Source of the DNA: Pyrinomonadaceae bacterium
GTDB lineage: Bacteria; Acidobacteriota; Blastocatellia; Pyrinomonadales; Pyrinomonadaceae
Assembly: GCA_030841085.1 (NCBI GenBank)
Contig: JAVEDP010000012.1
Coordinates: forward strand, 20,561-84,560
DNA: 64,000 nt
Reading direction: 5' to 3'
Shown: piece by piece, positions 45,762-54,066 of the stretch
Layout: each line of letters begins with the position of its first letter
How positions within the stretch are numbered: position 1 is the first letter of the stretch
The notes under the pieces: generated by a model
Seen by the model: the letters and a program-made list of their open reading frames with translations, nothing else
Database searches by the model: none
Told to the model about the DNA's origin: nothing
Position numbers and translations under genes: made by a program

Positions 45762-46907
45762 TTACAAGGCCGCCTGGGCCATTGCGCAAAACTCAACCAC
45801 GCGGTTCTCGGCCCAGAAACGGTCCTCGGCTAGTGATGAGTGATGAGTAATGAGTGATGAGCCGTTCGGTTGCCGGTGTGCGGTATCGTTTAGAGGGTGC
45901 TTTGAACCAGAAGCATTGGCGGAAATGAAGGCGACGTGACCGCCTTTCTTCGTGGCAACCAACAGAATGTAAGGATTGTTGATGAGCGCCGGATCGCGCA
46001 TCGGCGCGAAAGGGATGAAAGGATCGTCTTCAGCGTGAATGATCAGCGTCGGAATGCGAATGCGATCAATCACGCGTATGGCACTGGCGCGATAGTAGTA
46101 ATCATCCGCCCCGTCAAAACCGTGCGCTCTTGAAGTGTAGCGATCGTCAAACTCTCGCAAGGTCTTAACGGATGAAAGTTCGCTAATGTCGTATTGATCC
46201 GGAAACAGTTTGTGCTTGAGGCGCAGGCGCTGTTTTAGTCGTCGCACAAAGTCCTGCTGGTAAAGCCAATTCGAACGTTTCAAAATTAGTTCCGCGCTTG
46301 CCTGCAAATCAATCGAAGGCGAGACCGCACAAGCGGCAAGCACTTCTTGCGGCGCATTGTCGCCATACTCGCCCGCCAACTTCAAAACCAAATTTCCGCC
46401 CAGCGAAACGCCAACCAGGAACAAGCGCGACAAGCCGTCCTGTTCGATCAGTTCGCGTACGACCGCGCGCAAATCTTCCGTTAGACCACCATGATAAATT
46501 GTTGGAGTTAAATGTTCAGTGCCGCCGCAGGTGCGCAGGTTCATCCGGATCACGTTAAAGCCGTCGCTGAATGATTTTTGCGCGATGCTCAGCATGTAGG
46601 TAGAGTCGCTCGAGCCTTCGATGCCATGCCAAATTATCATTGTCGGATGCGCCGTGGGATCTTGTTGCCAGCGACAGTGGGCCAGGACTCTTACATCGGG
46701 CGCGGTTTGAAAAAGCCGTTCCTGATCGTGGACTGTCTTGAATTTACGCCGGCGTGGCCAGGCGAATGCGGCCAGCGTTTGCGCGTGGCCGCCAGCGAAT
46801 ACTTGATGCGGCTTGAATGGGTTCGCCGCAAACGCTTCGGCGACGCGTGCGAGAAAGCCGCGCACGTTTGCAACCGAAAGGTTCATCTCATCAAGCTGCT
46901 GGACCAT
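45762..46907 (-). CDS. Alpha/beta hydrolase of the YheT (COG0429) type
   Basis: 381 residues. Features are HPTMIIWHGIEGSSDS (oxyanion region), the nucleophile elbow GVSLGGN, the acid residue in IIHAEDDPFIP and the catalytic His in KKGGHVAFI. Family members are predicted esterases. Between GGHVAFI and the C-terminal WAENRVVEF there are about 30 extra residues, including SSLITHHSSLA, encoded by a TGATGAG heptamer repeat that keeps the frame. No signal peptide. Substrate unknown. Confidence 0.85.
   Translation of the reverse strand: MVQQLDEMNLSVANVRGFLARVAEAFAANPFKPHQVFAGGHAQTLAAFAWPRRRKFKTVHDQERLFQTAPDVRVLAHCRWQQDPTAHPTMIIWHGIEGSSDSTYMLSIAQKSFSDGFNVIRMNLRTCGGTEHLTPTIYHGGLTEDLRAVVRELIEQDGLSRLFLVGVSLGGNLVLKLAGEYGDNAPQEVLAACAVSPSIDLQASAELILKRSNWLYQQDFVRRLKQRLRLKHKLFPDQYDISELSSVKTLREFDDRYTSRAHGFDGADDYYYRASAIRVIDRIRIPTLIIHAEDDPFIPFAPMRDPALINNPYILLVATKKGGHVAFISANASGSKHPLNDTAHRQPNGSSLITHHSSLAEDRFWAENRVVEFCAMAQAAL
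45831..45862. repeat. Heptamer repeat inside the hydrolase reading frame
   Basis: TGATGAG, TGATGAG, TAATGAG, TGATGAG in tandem (45834-45861). On the coding strand it reads through as SSLITHHSSLA, whereas most other frames contain stops. Confidence 0.8.
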
Positions 46908-47018
46908 TTAGACCCCGGAAGTTGGACTGCAAACAAAGCGAGTTTAGCGTAATAGAAGAGCCGGCGTGTGTCCGGTATAGTACCGAAACGCAAGATAAGT
47001 TGATACCGGCTCAACACA

Positions 47019-47627
47019 TTGGATGCGGTGCGCGGGTTTGGCGGCAATAATTCCACTTTGAAGATACCAAACAAACATTGGCAATCGCGCACGAAACGCG
47101 ACCTAATCATCGAGGTTTGGGAAGCATTGGATTGCGAATCGGTGGGCGCGCGCGAGTTGGAGCTGATACAACAGGCGCTTTACGAAGCGTTGGGCGCCGG
47201 CGCGGTTGAAAGTCCGGCAGCGATTGCGCGTGTGGTTGCCGACGAAGGCGCGATGTTGCGGCACCCGGAAGTTTTTGAGACGGACTTAAAATGGCGGGCA
47301 GGGAAGACGACTGCACTCGGCCATCTTGATTTTTCCAGTCTCAAATCCGCGCTCGAATCTTTTGGCACTGTCGAAATCCGGAGGCGCGAGCTGGAACAGA
47401 CGAAAGACCGCGCGGGTCTTCAGCAGTTAAGCGAAGCGATTGCCGCCGCGCGTCAGGATTCGTTGTTGCTGGCGCGCAGCAAGATCCTCGCGCAGCACGA
47501 GCGCGTAGAAGCGAAGGAAGTTGCCGAGTGGCTAAGAGTTTGGTTGGTCGCGCCTGAATTGTTTCGCGATTGGTTGGAGCTGCGGATGCGGTCCGCGGAG
47601 TTTCGAAAGCGGTTCGGTGGCGAGTAA
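47019..47627 (+). CDS. Conserved-looking hypothetical protein, helical
   Basis: Up to 202 residues, mainly charged and helical (ARELELIQQALYEALG, EIRRRELEQTKDRAGLQQL), without a signal peptide or membrane segment. TTG codons at 47019 and 47058 are the possible starts; the second (giving KIPNKHWQSRTKRDL) makes a more natural N-terminus. Neither has a clear ribosome-binding site. I do not recognise a domain. It is divergent from the hydrolase gene and convergent with the EF-G paralogue. Confidence 0.6.
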   Translation: MDAVRGFGGNNSTLKIPNKHWQSRTKRDLIIEVWEALDCESVGARELELIQQALYEALGAGAVESPAAIARVVADEGAMLRHPEVFETDLKWRAGKTTALGHLDFSSLKSALESFGTVEIRRRELEQTKDRAGLQQLSEAIAAARQDSLLLARSKILAQHERVEAKEVAEWLRVWLVAPELFRDWLELRMRSAEFRKRFGGE

Positions 47628-47628
47628 G

Positions 47629-47760
47629 AGCGGGGGCAAGCCCGCCTTCCTGACCTGAGAGATTCTTTCGGCCTTTTGTACTACGCTGATAGCCTTCTAA
47701 CGGCGAGTACCACTCAGCAGCAATAAGCTCGAGGTCAGGAAGGGGGCATGCCCCCGCCGT
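47629..47760. repeat. Inverted repeat, family E, copy 1
   Basis: Left arm with GGGGGCAAGCCCGCCTTCC and TGACCTGAG; right arm CTCGAGGTCAGGAAGG and GGGCATGCCCCCG. Arms of about 30 bp lie around about 70 nt. The element fills the gap between two convergent genes. A second copy is at 60991-61124. Confidence 0.85.
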
Positions 47761-47772
47761 GCCTCGCACTAA

Positions 47773-49878
47773 TCACTCTTCTTCTTCACCGCGGATGCGG
47801 CCTTCGGCTCGCGACTGCTCGACGATCTTGTGCGCCAGTTGTCCCGGCACTGGATCGTAATGTGAAAACTGCATGTGAAACGATCCGCGCGCCGCCGTGA
47901 TCGAGTTCAGCGTCGATTGGTAATTAAGCATTTCCGACATCGGCACCTGCGCTTTGATCAACTGCGATTTGCCGCTTGCCTCCATACCCTGCACGCGACC
48001 GCGCCGCGAGTTAAGGTCGCCCATGATGTCGCCGCTGTTTTCCTGGGGCGCGAGAATCTCAACATCCATGATCGGCTCAAGTATCGACGGCTTTACTTTT
48101 TCCATTGCGGCACGAAAAGCTTTGCGGCCGGCGGCGCGAAATGAGTGCTCGTCCGAATCGACGTTATGATACGAGCCATCAATCAATTGCACTTTGAAAT
48201 CCACCAGCGGATAGCCGGCGATAGCGCCAGACTTCGCCGCTTCAATGATCCCTTTCTCGATCGCCGGTCGAAACTGTTGCGGTACGGCGCCGCCGAAAAT
48301 CTTGTCTTCGAAAACAAAACCACTGCCTCGCGGCAACGGTTCGAACACAACCTTGCAGTCGCCAAACTGACCGCGGCCGCCGGTCTGTTTCTTGTGTCGT
48401 CCCTGGACCTCCGCGCGTTGCGTGATCGTTTCCTTGTACGGAACCTTGGGTGGATGCAATGTCACTTCCACGCTGTACCGCTTCTTTAGTTTCTCAACGA
48501 CGGTTTCAACGTGAAGCTGACCGGAACCCGACAACAGAAACTCTTTTGTCTGCGCGTCGCGAGTAAAGTGAAGCGCCAAATCTTCCTCCAGAATTTTGTG
48601 CAGCGCGACGCTGATCTTTTCTTCGTCCTGGCGCGACTTTGGCTCAATCGCAAACGCGATCGCAGCTTCGGGATATTCGACGGGCGGGTAAACAATCGGC
48701 GCGGCCTTATCGCACAGCGTGTCGCCGGTCTGTGTCTCTTTTAGTTTTACGCAAGCAACGATGTCGCCGGCAAACGCCTCAGGAACCTTATCGAGTTGCT
48801 TGCCCTGGACCGAGTGCAACATGCCGAGACGTTCCATGATTCCACGACTCGAGTTCAGTACCGTGGCATCGTTTTGCAGCTTGCCACTGATAATCTTCAT
48901 GATGTTGATGCGCCCGGCGAACGGGTCCGCGACGGTGCGGAAACAATAAGCTGAAAAGGGCTCGCTGGCGCTGTACTTGCGCGCAATCTTGTCAGCGTCC
49001 GCTGGAGCGTCAACGGGAAGACCATACTCGGCTTCGTGATGCGCCGGGTCGGGCGCGTAATCAACAATCGCATTCAGAAATGCACGCAAGCCGACCAAGG
49101 TGGCGCCGGAAACGGCAAACACCGGACACAGTTTGCTGTTGGCGATGGCCTTGTTGATGTTGGGCAGAATGTCGGCCTCATCAAGCGTGCCTTGCTCGAA
49201 GTACTTCTCCATCAGCGCGTCGTCAGATTCGGCGACCAGCTCAACCAGGCGTTCGCGAGTCTTGTCGACGTATTCGCGCCCTTCGCTGGGAATATCGATC
49301 TCTTTGGCCTGGCCGTCAGCGCCAAATTCATAAGCCTTCATATGGACCACATCAACAACTCCGCGGAAGTCTTTTTCTTTGCCAATCGGCAGCGTGAACG
49401 GAATAATTGCGCGGCTAAAAATGTTTTGAGCGCTTTCGACTGCTTTACCGAAATCAGAATGCTCCTTATCCAGCTTAGTAACCACCATGATGCGCGGCAC
49501 AATAAATTCATTTGCATAGGCCCAGGTCTTTTCAGTCTGAACTTCTACACCCTTAACACCATCAACCACCGCCAGCGCGCAATCAGCAACGCGCAGCGCC
49601 GGACGCGCATGAGAAATAAACGCCGCGTAACCCGGCGTGTCTATGAAATTTATTTTTGTATCGCGATGTTCTAAATGAGCGAGTGCCGTATTGAGGGTAA
49701 TTTTGCGGGCAATGGAATCTTCTTCGTGATCGGTAACCGTGGTGCCTTCATCAACTTTTCCCCAGCGTGGTGTGGTTCCGGCGACGTAGAGAAGCGAACT
49801 AATCAGTTGCGTTTTCCCTGCGTCGCCGTGTCCGATGACCGCAAGGTTGCGAATAGATTCCGTGGCGTAGGCTTTCAT
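47773..49878 (-). CDS. Elongation factor G-like GTPase (EF-G paralogue)
   Basis: 701 residues with the full EF-G domain set. G1 is GHGDAGKT, G3 DTPGYAAF and G4 TKLD in place of NKMD. The usual switch-I RGITI is replaced by SIARKIT, as in divergent EF-G2-type paralogues. The C-terminal half has QTGGRGQFGD and SGDIMGDLNSRRGRVQGM, which match EF-G domains IV and V. Divergent EF-G paralogues act in translocation under special conditions or in ribosome recycling; which applies here is unknown. AAAGGA precedes the ATG. Confidence 0.9.
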   Translation of the reverse strand: MKAYATESIRNLAVIGHGDAGKTQLISSLLYVAGTTPRWGKVDEGTTVTDHEEDSIARKITLNTALAHLEHRDTKINFIDTPGYAAFISHARPALRVADCALAVVDGVKGVEVQTEKTWAYANEFIVPRIMVVTKLDKEHSDFGKAVESAQNIFSRAIIPFTLPIGKEKDFRGVVDVVHMKAYEFGADGQAKEIDIPSEGREYVDKTRERLVELVAESDDALMEKYFEQGTLDEADILPNINKAIANSKLCPVFAVSGATLVGLRAFLNAIVDYAPDPAHHEAEYGLPVDAPADADKIARKYSASEPFSAYCFRTVADPFAGRINIMKIISGKLQNDATVLNSSRGIMERLGMLHSVQGKQLDKVPEAFAGDIVACVKLKETQTGDTLCDKAAPIVYPPVEYPEAAIAFAIEPKSRQDEEKISVALHKILEEDLALHFTRDAQTKEFLLSGSGQLHVETVVEKLKKRYSVEVTLHPPKVPYKETITQRAEVQGRHKKQTGGRGQFGDCKVVFEPLPRGSGFVFEDKIFGGAVPQQFRPAIEKGIIEAAKSGAIAGYPLVDFKVQLIDGSYHNVDSDEHSFRAAGRKAFRAAMEKVKPSILEPIMDVEILAPQENSGDIMGDLNSRRGRVQGMEASGKSQLIKAQVPMSEMLNYQSTLNSITAARGSFHMQFSHYDPVPGQLAHKIVEQSRAEGRIRGEEEE

Positions 49879-49905
49879 AAAAGTAATCCTTTCGGATGAG
49901 CAAAT

Positions 49906-50004
49906 GTAAGACGGACATTGTTGTCTGTCTCATGGTGCAGCGCAACGACAGACAGGAATGTCTGTCCTACCTGAGGCGGTGACAGGCAAGAAGCCTGTCC
50001 TACC
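49906..50004. repeat. Repeat family A, three-arm copy
   Basis: Three related arms: GACGGACATTGTTGTCTGTC, then GACAGACAGGAATGTCTGTC and GACAGGCAAGAAGCCTGTCC. Arm one (49906-49930) and arm two (49946-49970) pair; arm three (49976-50004) can fold on itself. Confidence 0.8.
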
Positions 50005-50301
50005 ATTTTCCGGAGTGGAAGTAATTTATCCGAGCGCGAAGGTTAAAGGCAAGCGACGTCGCTGCGGCTTGTTTAGCGGTGCTGCTTGATCGAAATCGCC
50101 ATGAAAACTATCAAAAAATTGAGTGGCCCATGCTAACTTCCAGCGTGCAGCGCAGGGTGAATCGTGTTCGCCGCAATTTTTTCTTGGATTGATAAGAATG
50201 GCGGTGATAAAGTTGGTTAGGGTACTAGCATGATAGTTTCCACTGACTCTTGCGGTGAGGTCTGATTCACCGGCAGACCCGTTCATAACCTGGCTGGCAG
50301 C
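50005..50301. other. Non-coding stretch before the 50302 gene
   Basis: No supported gene. A minus-strand open frame at 50026-50286 lacks a ribosome-binding site and protein-like composition. No promoter stands out. Confidence 0.5.
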
Positions 50302-50625
50302 GTGCGCGAATATTGTCTAATCGTCGAGGGTGCTTACCTTTCGGAATCCGAAGCCGAACACGCCCTGCGCGATCCTTTCATCGAAGATTGGGTCGAACAA
50401 ACCGGTCACTTCAAAATCCACAACATGAAAGAGATCCAAATTACGCCGGGCGTCACGCTTGGTTCTTTAGGCGTCGTCATGCTCGACGAGCGTGTGTTTG
50501 AGATTGCCAGCGCCGACCCTGAACATCCGTTGAGCGAACTTAAAGCAAAAGGCGTTGCCGAAGCGCTAAAACGCCAGGACATGTTTGATGAGATTAAAGT
50601 GGAACCGCGCGAAGAAGACGTTTAG
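50302..50625 (+). CDS. Hypothetical protein of 107 residues
   Basis: Begins with GTG, giving MREYCLIVEGAYLSESEAEH. The composition is normal for a soluble, acidic, folded protein and contains ITPGVTLGSLGVVMLDERVF. No signal peptide, membrane segment or known motif is seen. Protein-like composition, no interior stops and codon use like its neighbours support it as a real gene. It is followed by a repeat and the macrodomain gene on the same strand. Function unknown. Confidence 0.6.
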   Translation: MREYCLIVEGAYLSESEAEHALRDPFIEDWVEQTGHFKIHNMKEIQITPGVTLGSLGVVMLDERVFEIASADPEHPLSELKAKGVAEALKRQDMFDEIKVEPREEDV

Positions 50626-50643
50626 CGCGCCAAGCCAAGCACT

Positions 50644-50674
50644 CAAGTAGTTCAGAAGACAAGCTTCAGCTTGC
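50644..50674. repeat. Dispersed repeat family D, copy 2
   Basis: Contains CAAGTAGTTCAGAAGACAAG and the palindrome CAAGCTTCAGCTTG; matches the stretch at 5652-5682. Confidence 0.7.
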
Positions 50675-50754
50675 GGAGATAGGGTAGAACAACCTGACAC
50701 GAACAGAAATACTTGAAGGACCTTGCAACGTTGGCGAGTGCTAAAACCTAAAAC

Positions 50755-51312
50755 TTGAACTCTTCATCTGAACAATACTTTCTCGCCGGACGCGTGCTTG
50801 TTTCTGTCGGTGACATTACTCAGCAAGAAGTTGGCGCGATCGTAAACGCCGCAAATTCTTCGCTAATGGGCGGTGCAGGCGTCGATGGCGCGATACATCG
50901 CGCTGGCGGCCCGGCGATTCTTGAAGCCTGCCGCGAGATCCGGCGCACCACGTATCCTGATGGGTTGCCGACAGGCGAAGCGGTGATCACGACCGCCGGT
51001 TTACTGCCGGCTCAACATGTCATTCACACCGTTGGACCAATCTACGGACAACACCGCGGACAGGAAGCAGAACTTTTGGCTGCGTGTTATCAAAACTCCT
51101 TGTTGTTGGCGGCGCACAACAACCTCACATCGATCGCTTTTCCGGCAATCTCAACTGGCGCCTACGGCTATCCACTTGACGAAGCGTCGCGAGTCTCATC
51201 AACGGCAATAACGAGATTCCTCGCTGAAGACTCAACTCTGCAACAAATACGACTCGTTTTCTTTCGATCTCAGAACGCGGAAATCTTTCTTAAGCACCAC
51301 AAATTCGCGTGA
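50755..51312 (+). CDS. Macrodomain protein (ADP-ribose/O-acetyl-ADP-ribose deacetylase type)
   Basis: 185 residues of a single macrodomain. Diagnostic stretches are VSVGDITQQEVGAIVNAANS, LMGGAGVDGAIHRAGG, VIHTVGPIYG and IAFPAISTGAYGYP. These form the ADP-ribose pocket of the MacroD/YmdB class, which removes ADP-ribose or acetyl groups. A TTG at 50755 is the first usable start and has no close Shine-Dalgarno. No ADP-ribosyltransferase gene is adjacent, so a general repair role is more likely than an antitoxin role. Confidence 0.92.
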   Translation: MNSSSEQYFLAGRVLVSVGDITQQEVGAIVNAANSSLMGGAGVDGAIHRAGGPAILEACREIRRTTYPDGLPTGEAVITTAGLLPAQHVIHTVGPIYGQHRGQEAELLAACYQNSLLLAAHNNLTSIAFPAISTGAYGYPLDEASRVSSTAITRFLAEDSTLQQIRLVFFRSQNAEIFLKHHKFA

Positions 51313-51374
51313 GCGGCGAACTGTGTTATAAGAGCCGCTTTGTTTTGGACCTGTATGTTAAGCGTGCGACGCAG

Positions 51375-51526
51375 TTTGCGGCTTTGCCGCACTCCGTGCG
51401 GTAAGGCTCTGCCTTACCGTATCTAACTCTGCATCGATCTTCGCGAGGCTGAGCCTCGCGAAGACTTGAGGGGGACGTTACGGAAAGGCCCAGCCTTTCC
51501 GCACGGAAGGCGGCACAGCCGCGAAA
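51375..51526. repeat. Inverted repeat, family B, with three internal hairpins
   Basis: Outer arms with GCGGCTTTGCCGC and GGCGGCACAGCCGC, and CCGTGCGG/CCGCACGG, enclose GGTAAGGCTCTGCCTTACC, TTCGCGAGGCTGAGCCTCGC and GGAAAGGCCCAGCCTTTCC. It ends 3 nt before the first possible start of the phosphorylase gene. Two more copies are at 62680-62950. Confidence 0.85.
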
Positions 51527-51529
51527 CGG

Positions 51530-53737
51530 TTGAATATTGCTATGATTGAAACCATCGACGAACTAAAGAACAAAGTGGCATCGAAAGGCCCGGCGTTGCC
51601 GGCGCCGCTCGCACCGCTCAGCAGAATTTCCTCGAATTACTGGTGGAGCTGGTCGCGCGATGGCGCTGGTTGCTTTCGCGAGTTGGCTCCGGCGATTTGG
51701 GAAGAATCTGAACACAACCCACGCCTCCTGTTGTCCCGAGTCTCCGAATACCGGCTCGCTGAGATGGCCAACGATCCCGTCTACTGCGACCGAGTAAGCA
51801 AACTGGCAAACGATTTCGCGGAATACATGGGCCTCGACCCCGGCGGGCCTGCCCCGATGGGGACGCTGGGCCTGGGCCAGGACTGGTCCAATGCTGGAAC
51901 CACGCCGACCATTACGCCTGAGCATCCGGTTGCATACTTCTGCGCTGAGTTTGGCGTTCACAATTCGCTGCCGCTTTATTCGGGCGGCCTCGGCATCCTT
52001 GCCGGAGATCATTTGAAGTCCGCAAGCGATCTGCGCCTGCCTTTGGTTGCTGTGGGTCTGCTTTATCACCAGGGATATTTCCGCCAACGTTTGAATATCG
52101 AAGGTTGGCAACAGGAAACGTACCGGGAAACTGATCCCGAGACATTGCCGCTGCATCCGCTCAAAGGTGAAGACGGTTCGCCACTGCTGATCGAAGTGTT
52201 GATTCGCGAACGCGCAGTGCGGGCGCAGGTGTGGCGGGCCGACGTCGGTCGCGTTGCTCTTTACCTGCTGGATACGAATATTCCGGAGAATGCTGAAACA
52301 GACCGTTGGGTGACGGGCCATTTGTACGGCGGCGATCGCGAAACGCGGATCGTCCAGGAGATGTTACTCGGGATCGGCGGCGTGCGTTTATTGCGGCGGC
52401 TCAACATCGAGCCGCATGTCTATCATCTCAATGAGGGCCATTCTGCTTTTCTAACGCTGGAGCTGGCGCGCGAGACAATGCATTCGCGCGGCTTGAGCTT
52501 TGCCGAAGCGATGCCGCTGGTGCGCGAGCGTTGCGTTTTCACCACGCATACGCCGGTTGCCGCCGGCAATGACGAATTCTCCGTCGACTTAATTGAGAGT
52601 TCGTTTGGATCCACTTACGAACAACAGTTAGGACTTAGTCATGAAGAGTTTCTTGGTCTGGGCCGTAGCGATCCGAAAAGCAATGCCGGGGCTTTCGGAC
52701 TAACGCCGCTCGCGCTGCGGATGTGCCGTTCGACAAACGGCGTCAGTCGCAAACATGGAGAAGTTTCACGCGCGCTTTGGCAAAAACTTTGGCCGGAAAA
52801 AACAGTCGACGAGGTTCCTATTACGCATGTGACGAATGGCGTGCACGCGCCCACCTGGGTTGCGCCGACCATTCGCGCGCTTTACGAAAAGTACGCCGGC
52901 CAGGATTGGGCCACCAAATTATCGCATCGCGCGGATTGGGAACAGGGCATTGCGAATTTGTCGGATGAAGAGTTGTGGGCCGCGCATTCGTTGCTGAAGC
53001 AGCGGCTGGTCGCTTTCGTTCGCGAGCGTTCATTTCAGGCGCGCGTTAATCGCGGCGAGACGGTCGAGTATGCCGAAGCCGCGCGCGTCATGTTTGACCC
53101 CAACGCCCTAACGATTGGTTTCGCGCGGCGCGTTGCTGGTTACAAGCGCTGGAGTTTGTTGTTAAGGGACACCGAGCGACTCCTGAAGCTTATTGACAAC
53201 GACGAACGTCCGGTGCAATTCGTATTTGCCGGTAAGGCGCATCCGCAGGACTCGGAAGCGAAAATGATTTTGCAGGAAGTGGCCAAGTGGAAGCATGACG
53301 AACGGCTGAAAGACCGTGCAGTTTTTATTGACGACTACGATCAGGAAATCGCGCGCCAGTTGGTCCAGTCGGTCGATGTTTGGTTGAACGTGCCGCGACG
53401 GCCACTCGAAGCGTCGGGCACCAGCGGCGAGAAAGTTGCGATGAACGGCGGCTTGAATCTTTCGGTGCTGGACGGCTGGTGGCTGGAGGGTTATGACGGC
53501 ACGAATGGCTTCGCGGTTGGAAATGGCGTCGAATCGTCCAACGACGTCGACGCGAGTGATGCAGAATCGCTGTATCGCACGCTGGAGCAGGAAGTCGTGC
53601 CTCTTTATTATGATCGTGACGGCCAAGGCCTGCCGCGCAAATGGATCTGGATGATGAAACGCGCGATCAGCACGCTTGGTCCCGAGTTTAATAGTGACCG
53701 CATGGTGGCCGAGTATGCGCGGCGCATCTATGCTTGA
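51530..53737 (+). CDS. glgP: Alpha-glucan phosphorylase (GT35)
   Basis: 735 residues (TTG at 51530) or 731 (ATG at 51542, MIETIDELK). It degrades glycogen-like alpha-1,4-glucan with phosphate to glucose-1-phosphate. An N-terminal DUF3417-type region (SSNYWWSWSRDG) is followed by the GT35 fold with AYFCAEFGVHNSLPLYSGGLGIL, TTHTPVAAGND, THVTNGVHAPTW and the PLP loop EASGTSGEKVAMNGGLN, where K635 should carry the cofactor. This is the shorter TIGR02094-like bacterial class. No other glycogen gene is adjacent. No ribosome-binding site is visible because a repeat reaches the start. Confidence 0.95.
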   Translation: MNIAMIETIDELKNKVASKGPALPAPLAPLSRISSNYWWSWSRDGAGCFRELAPAIWEESEHNPRLLLSRVSEYRLAEMANDPVYCDRVSKLANDFAEYMGLDPGGPAPMGTLGLGQDWSNAGTTPTITPEHPVAYFCAEFGVHNSLPLYSGGLGILAGDHLKSASDLRLPLVAVGLLYHQGYFRQRLNIEGWQQETYRETDPETLPLHPLKGEDGSPLLIEVLIRERAVRAQVWRADVGRVALYLLDTNIPENAETDRWVTGHLYGGDRETRIVQEMLLGIGGVRLLRRLNIEPHVYHLNEGHSAFLTLELARETMHSRGLSFAEAMPLVRERCVFTTHTPVAAGNDEFSVDLIESSFGSTYEQQLGLSHEEFLGLGRSDPKSNAGAFGLTPLALRMCRSTNGVSRKHGEVSRALWQKLWPEKTVDEVPITHVTNGVHAPTWVAPTIRALYEKYAGQDWATKLSHRADWEQGIANLSDEELWAAHSLLKQRLVAFVRERSFQARVNRGETVEYAEAARVMFDPNALTIGFARRVAGYKRWSLLLRDTERLLKLIDNDERPVQFVFAGKAHPQDSEAKMILQEVAKWKHDERLKDRAVFIDDYDQEIARQLVQSVDVWLNVPRRPLEASGTSGEKVAMNGGLNLSVLDGWWLEGYDGTNGFAVGNGVESSNDVDASDAESLYRTLEQEVVPLYYDRDGQGLPRKWIWMMKRAISTLGPEFNSDRMVAEYARRIYA

Positions 53738-53743
53738 ATAACT

Positions 53744-53937
53744 AGTCGTACGTCGTGGGTCGACGAATACAGAACCGGGAGCCGTAGCGACCGGGTCTCA
53801 CTTGCGAGACACAAAATCTCCCAATCACAAAGCAGTCACCGTAAAACGCCTGGCGCCGATGGCCTTGAACCCACCGCTACGCAGACCCGGTCGCTACCGC
53901 TCTCGGTTCTGTATTCATTGACCCACGACAAGCTACT
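53744..53937. repeat. Inverted repeat, family H, with 55-bp arms
   Basis: Left arm 53744-53798 and right arm 53883-53937 are reverse complements with few mismatches; shared strings include GAATACAGAACCG and GTAGCGACCGGGTCT. The loop is 84 nt. The element begins 6 nt after the glgP stop and may end its transcript. Confidence 0.9.
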
Positions 53938-54066
53938 CTTACCACGATAACGGGTCGCCTCTCGCTTTGCGGGTTAGTTTTGTATAACGCCACACCGCCC
54001 ATAATTATTAGTCTCCTATGTTAGACTAACGCGAGTTTGACTGCTTTAGCTTCGATTTAAGCCCGC

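Noticed and set aside
50026..50286. Minus-strand open frame of 86 codons
   Set aside because: It has no ribosome-binding site and no recognisable protein features.
50302..50625. PurS (phosphoribosylformylglycinamidine synthase subunit)
   Set aside because: The size is similar but the sequence does not show PurS motifs and no purL or purQ is adjacent.
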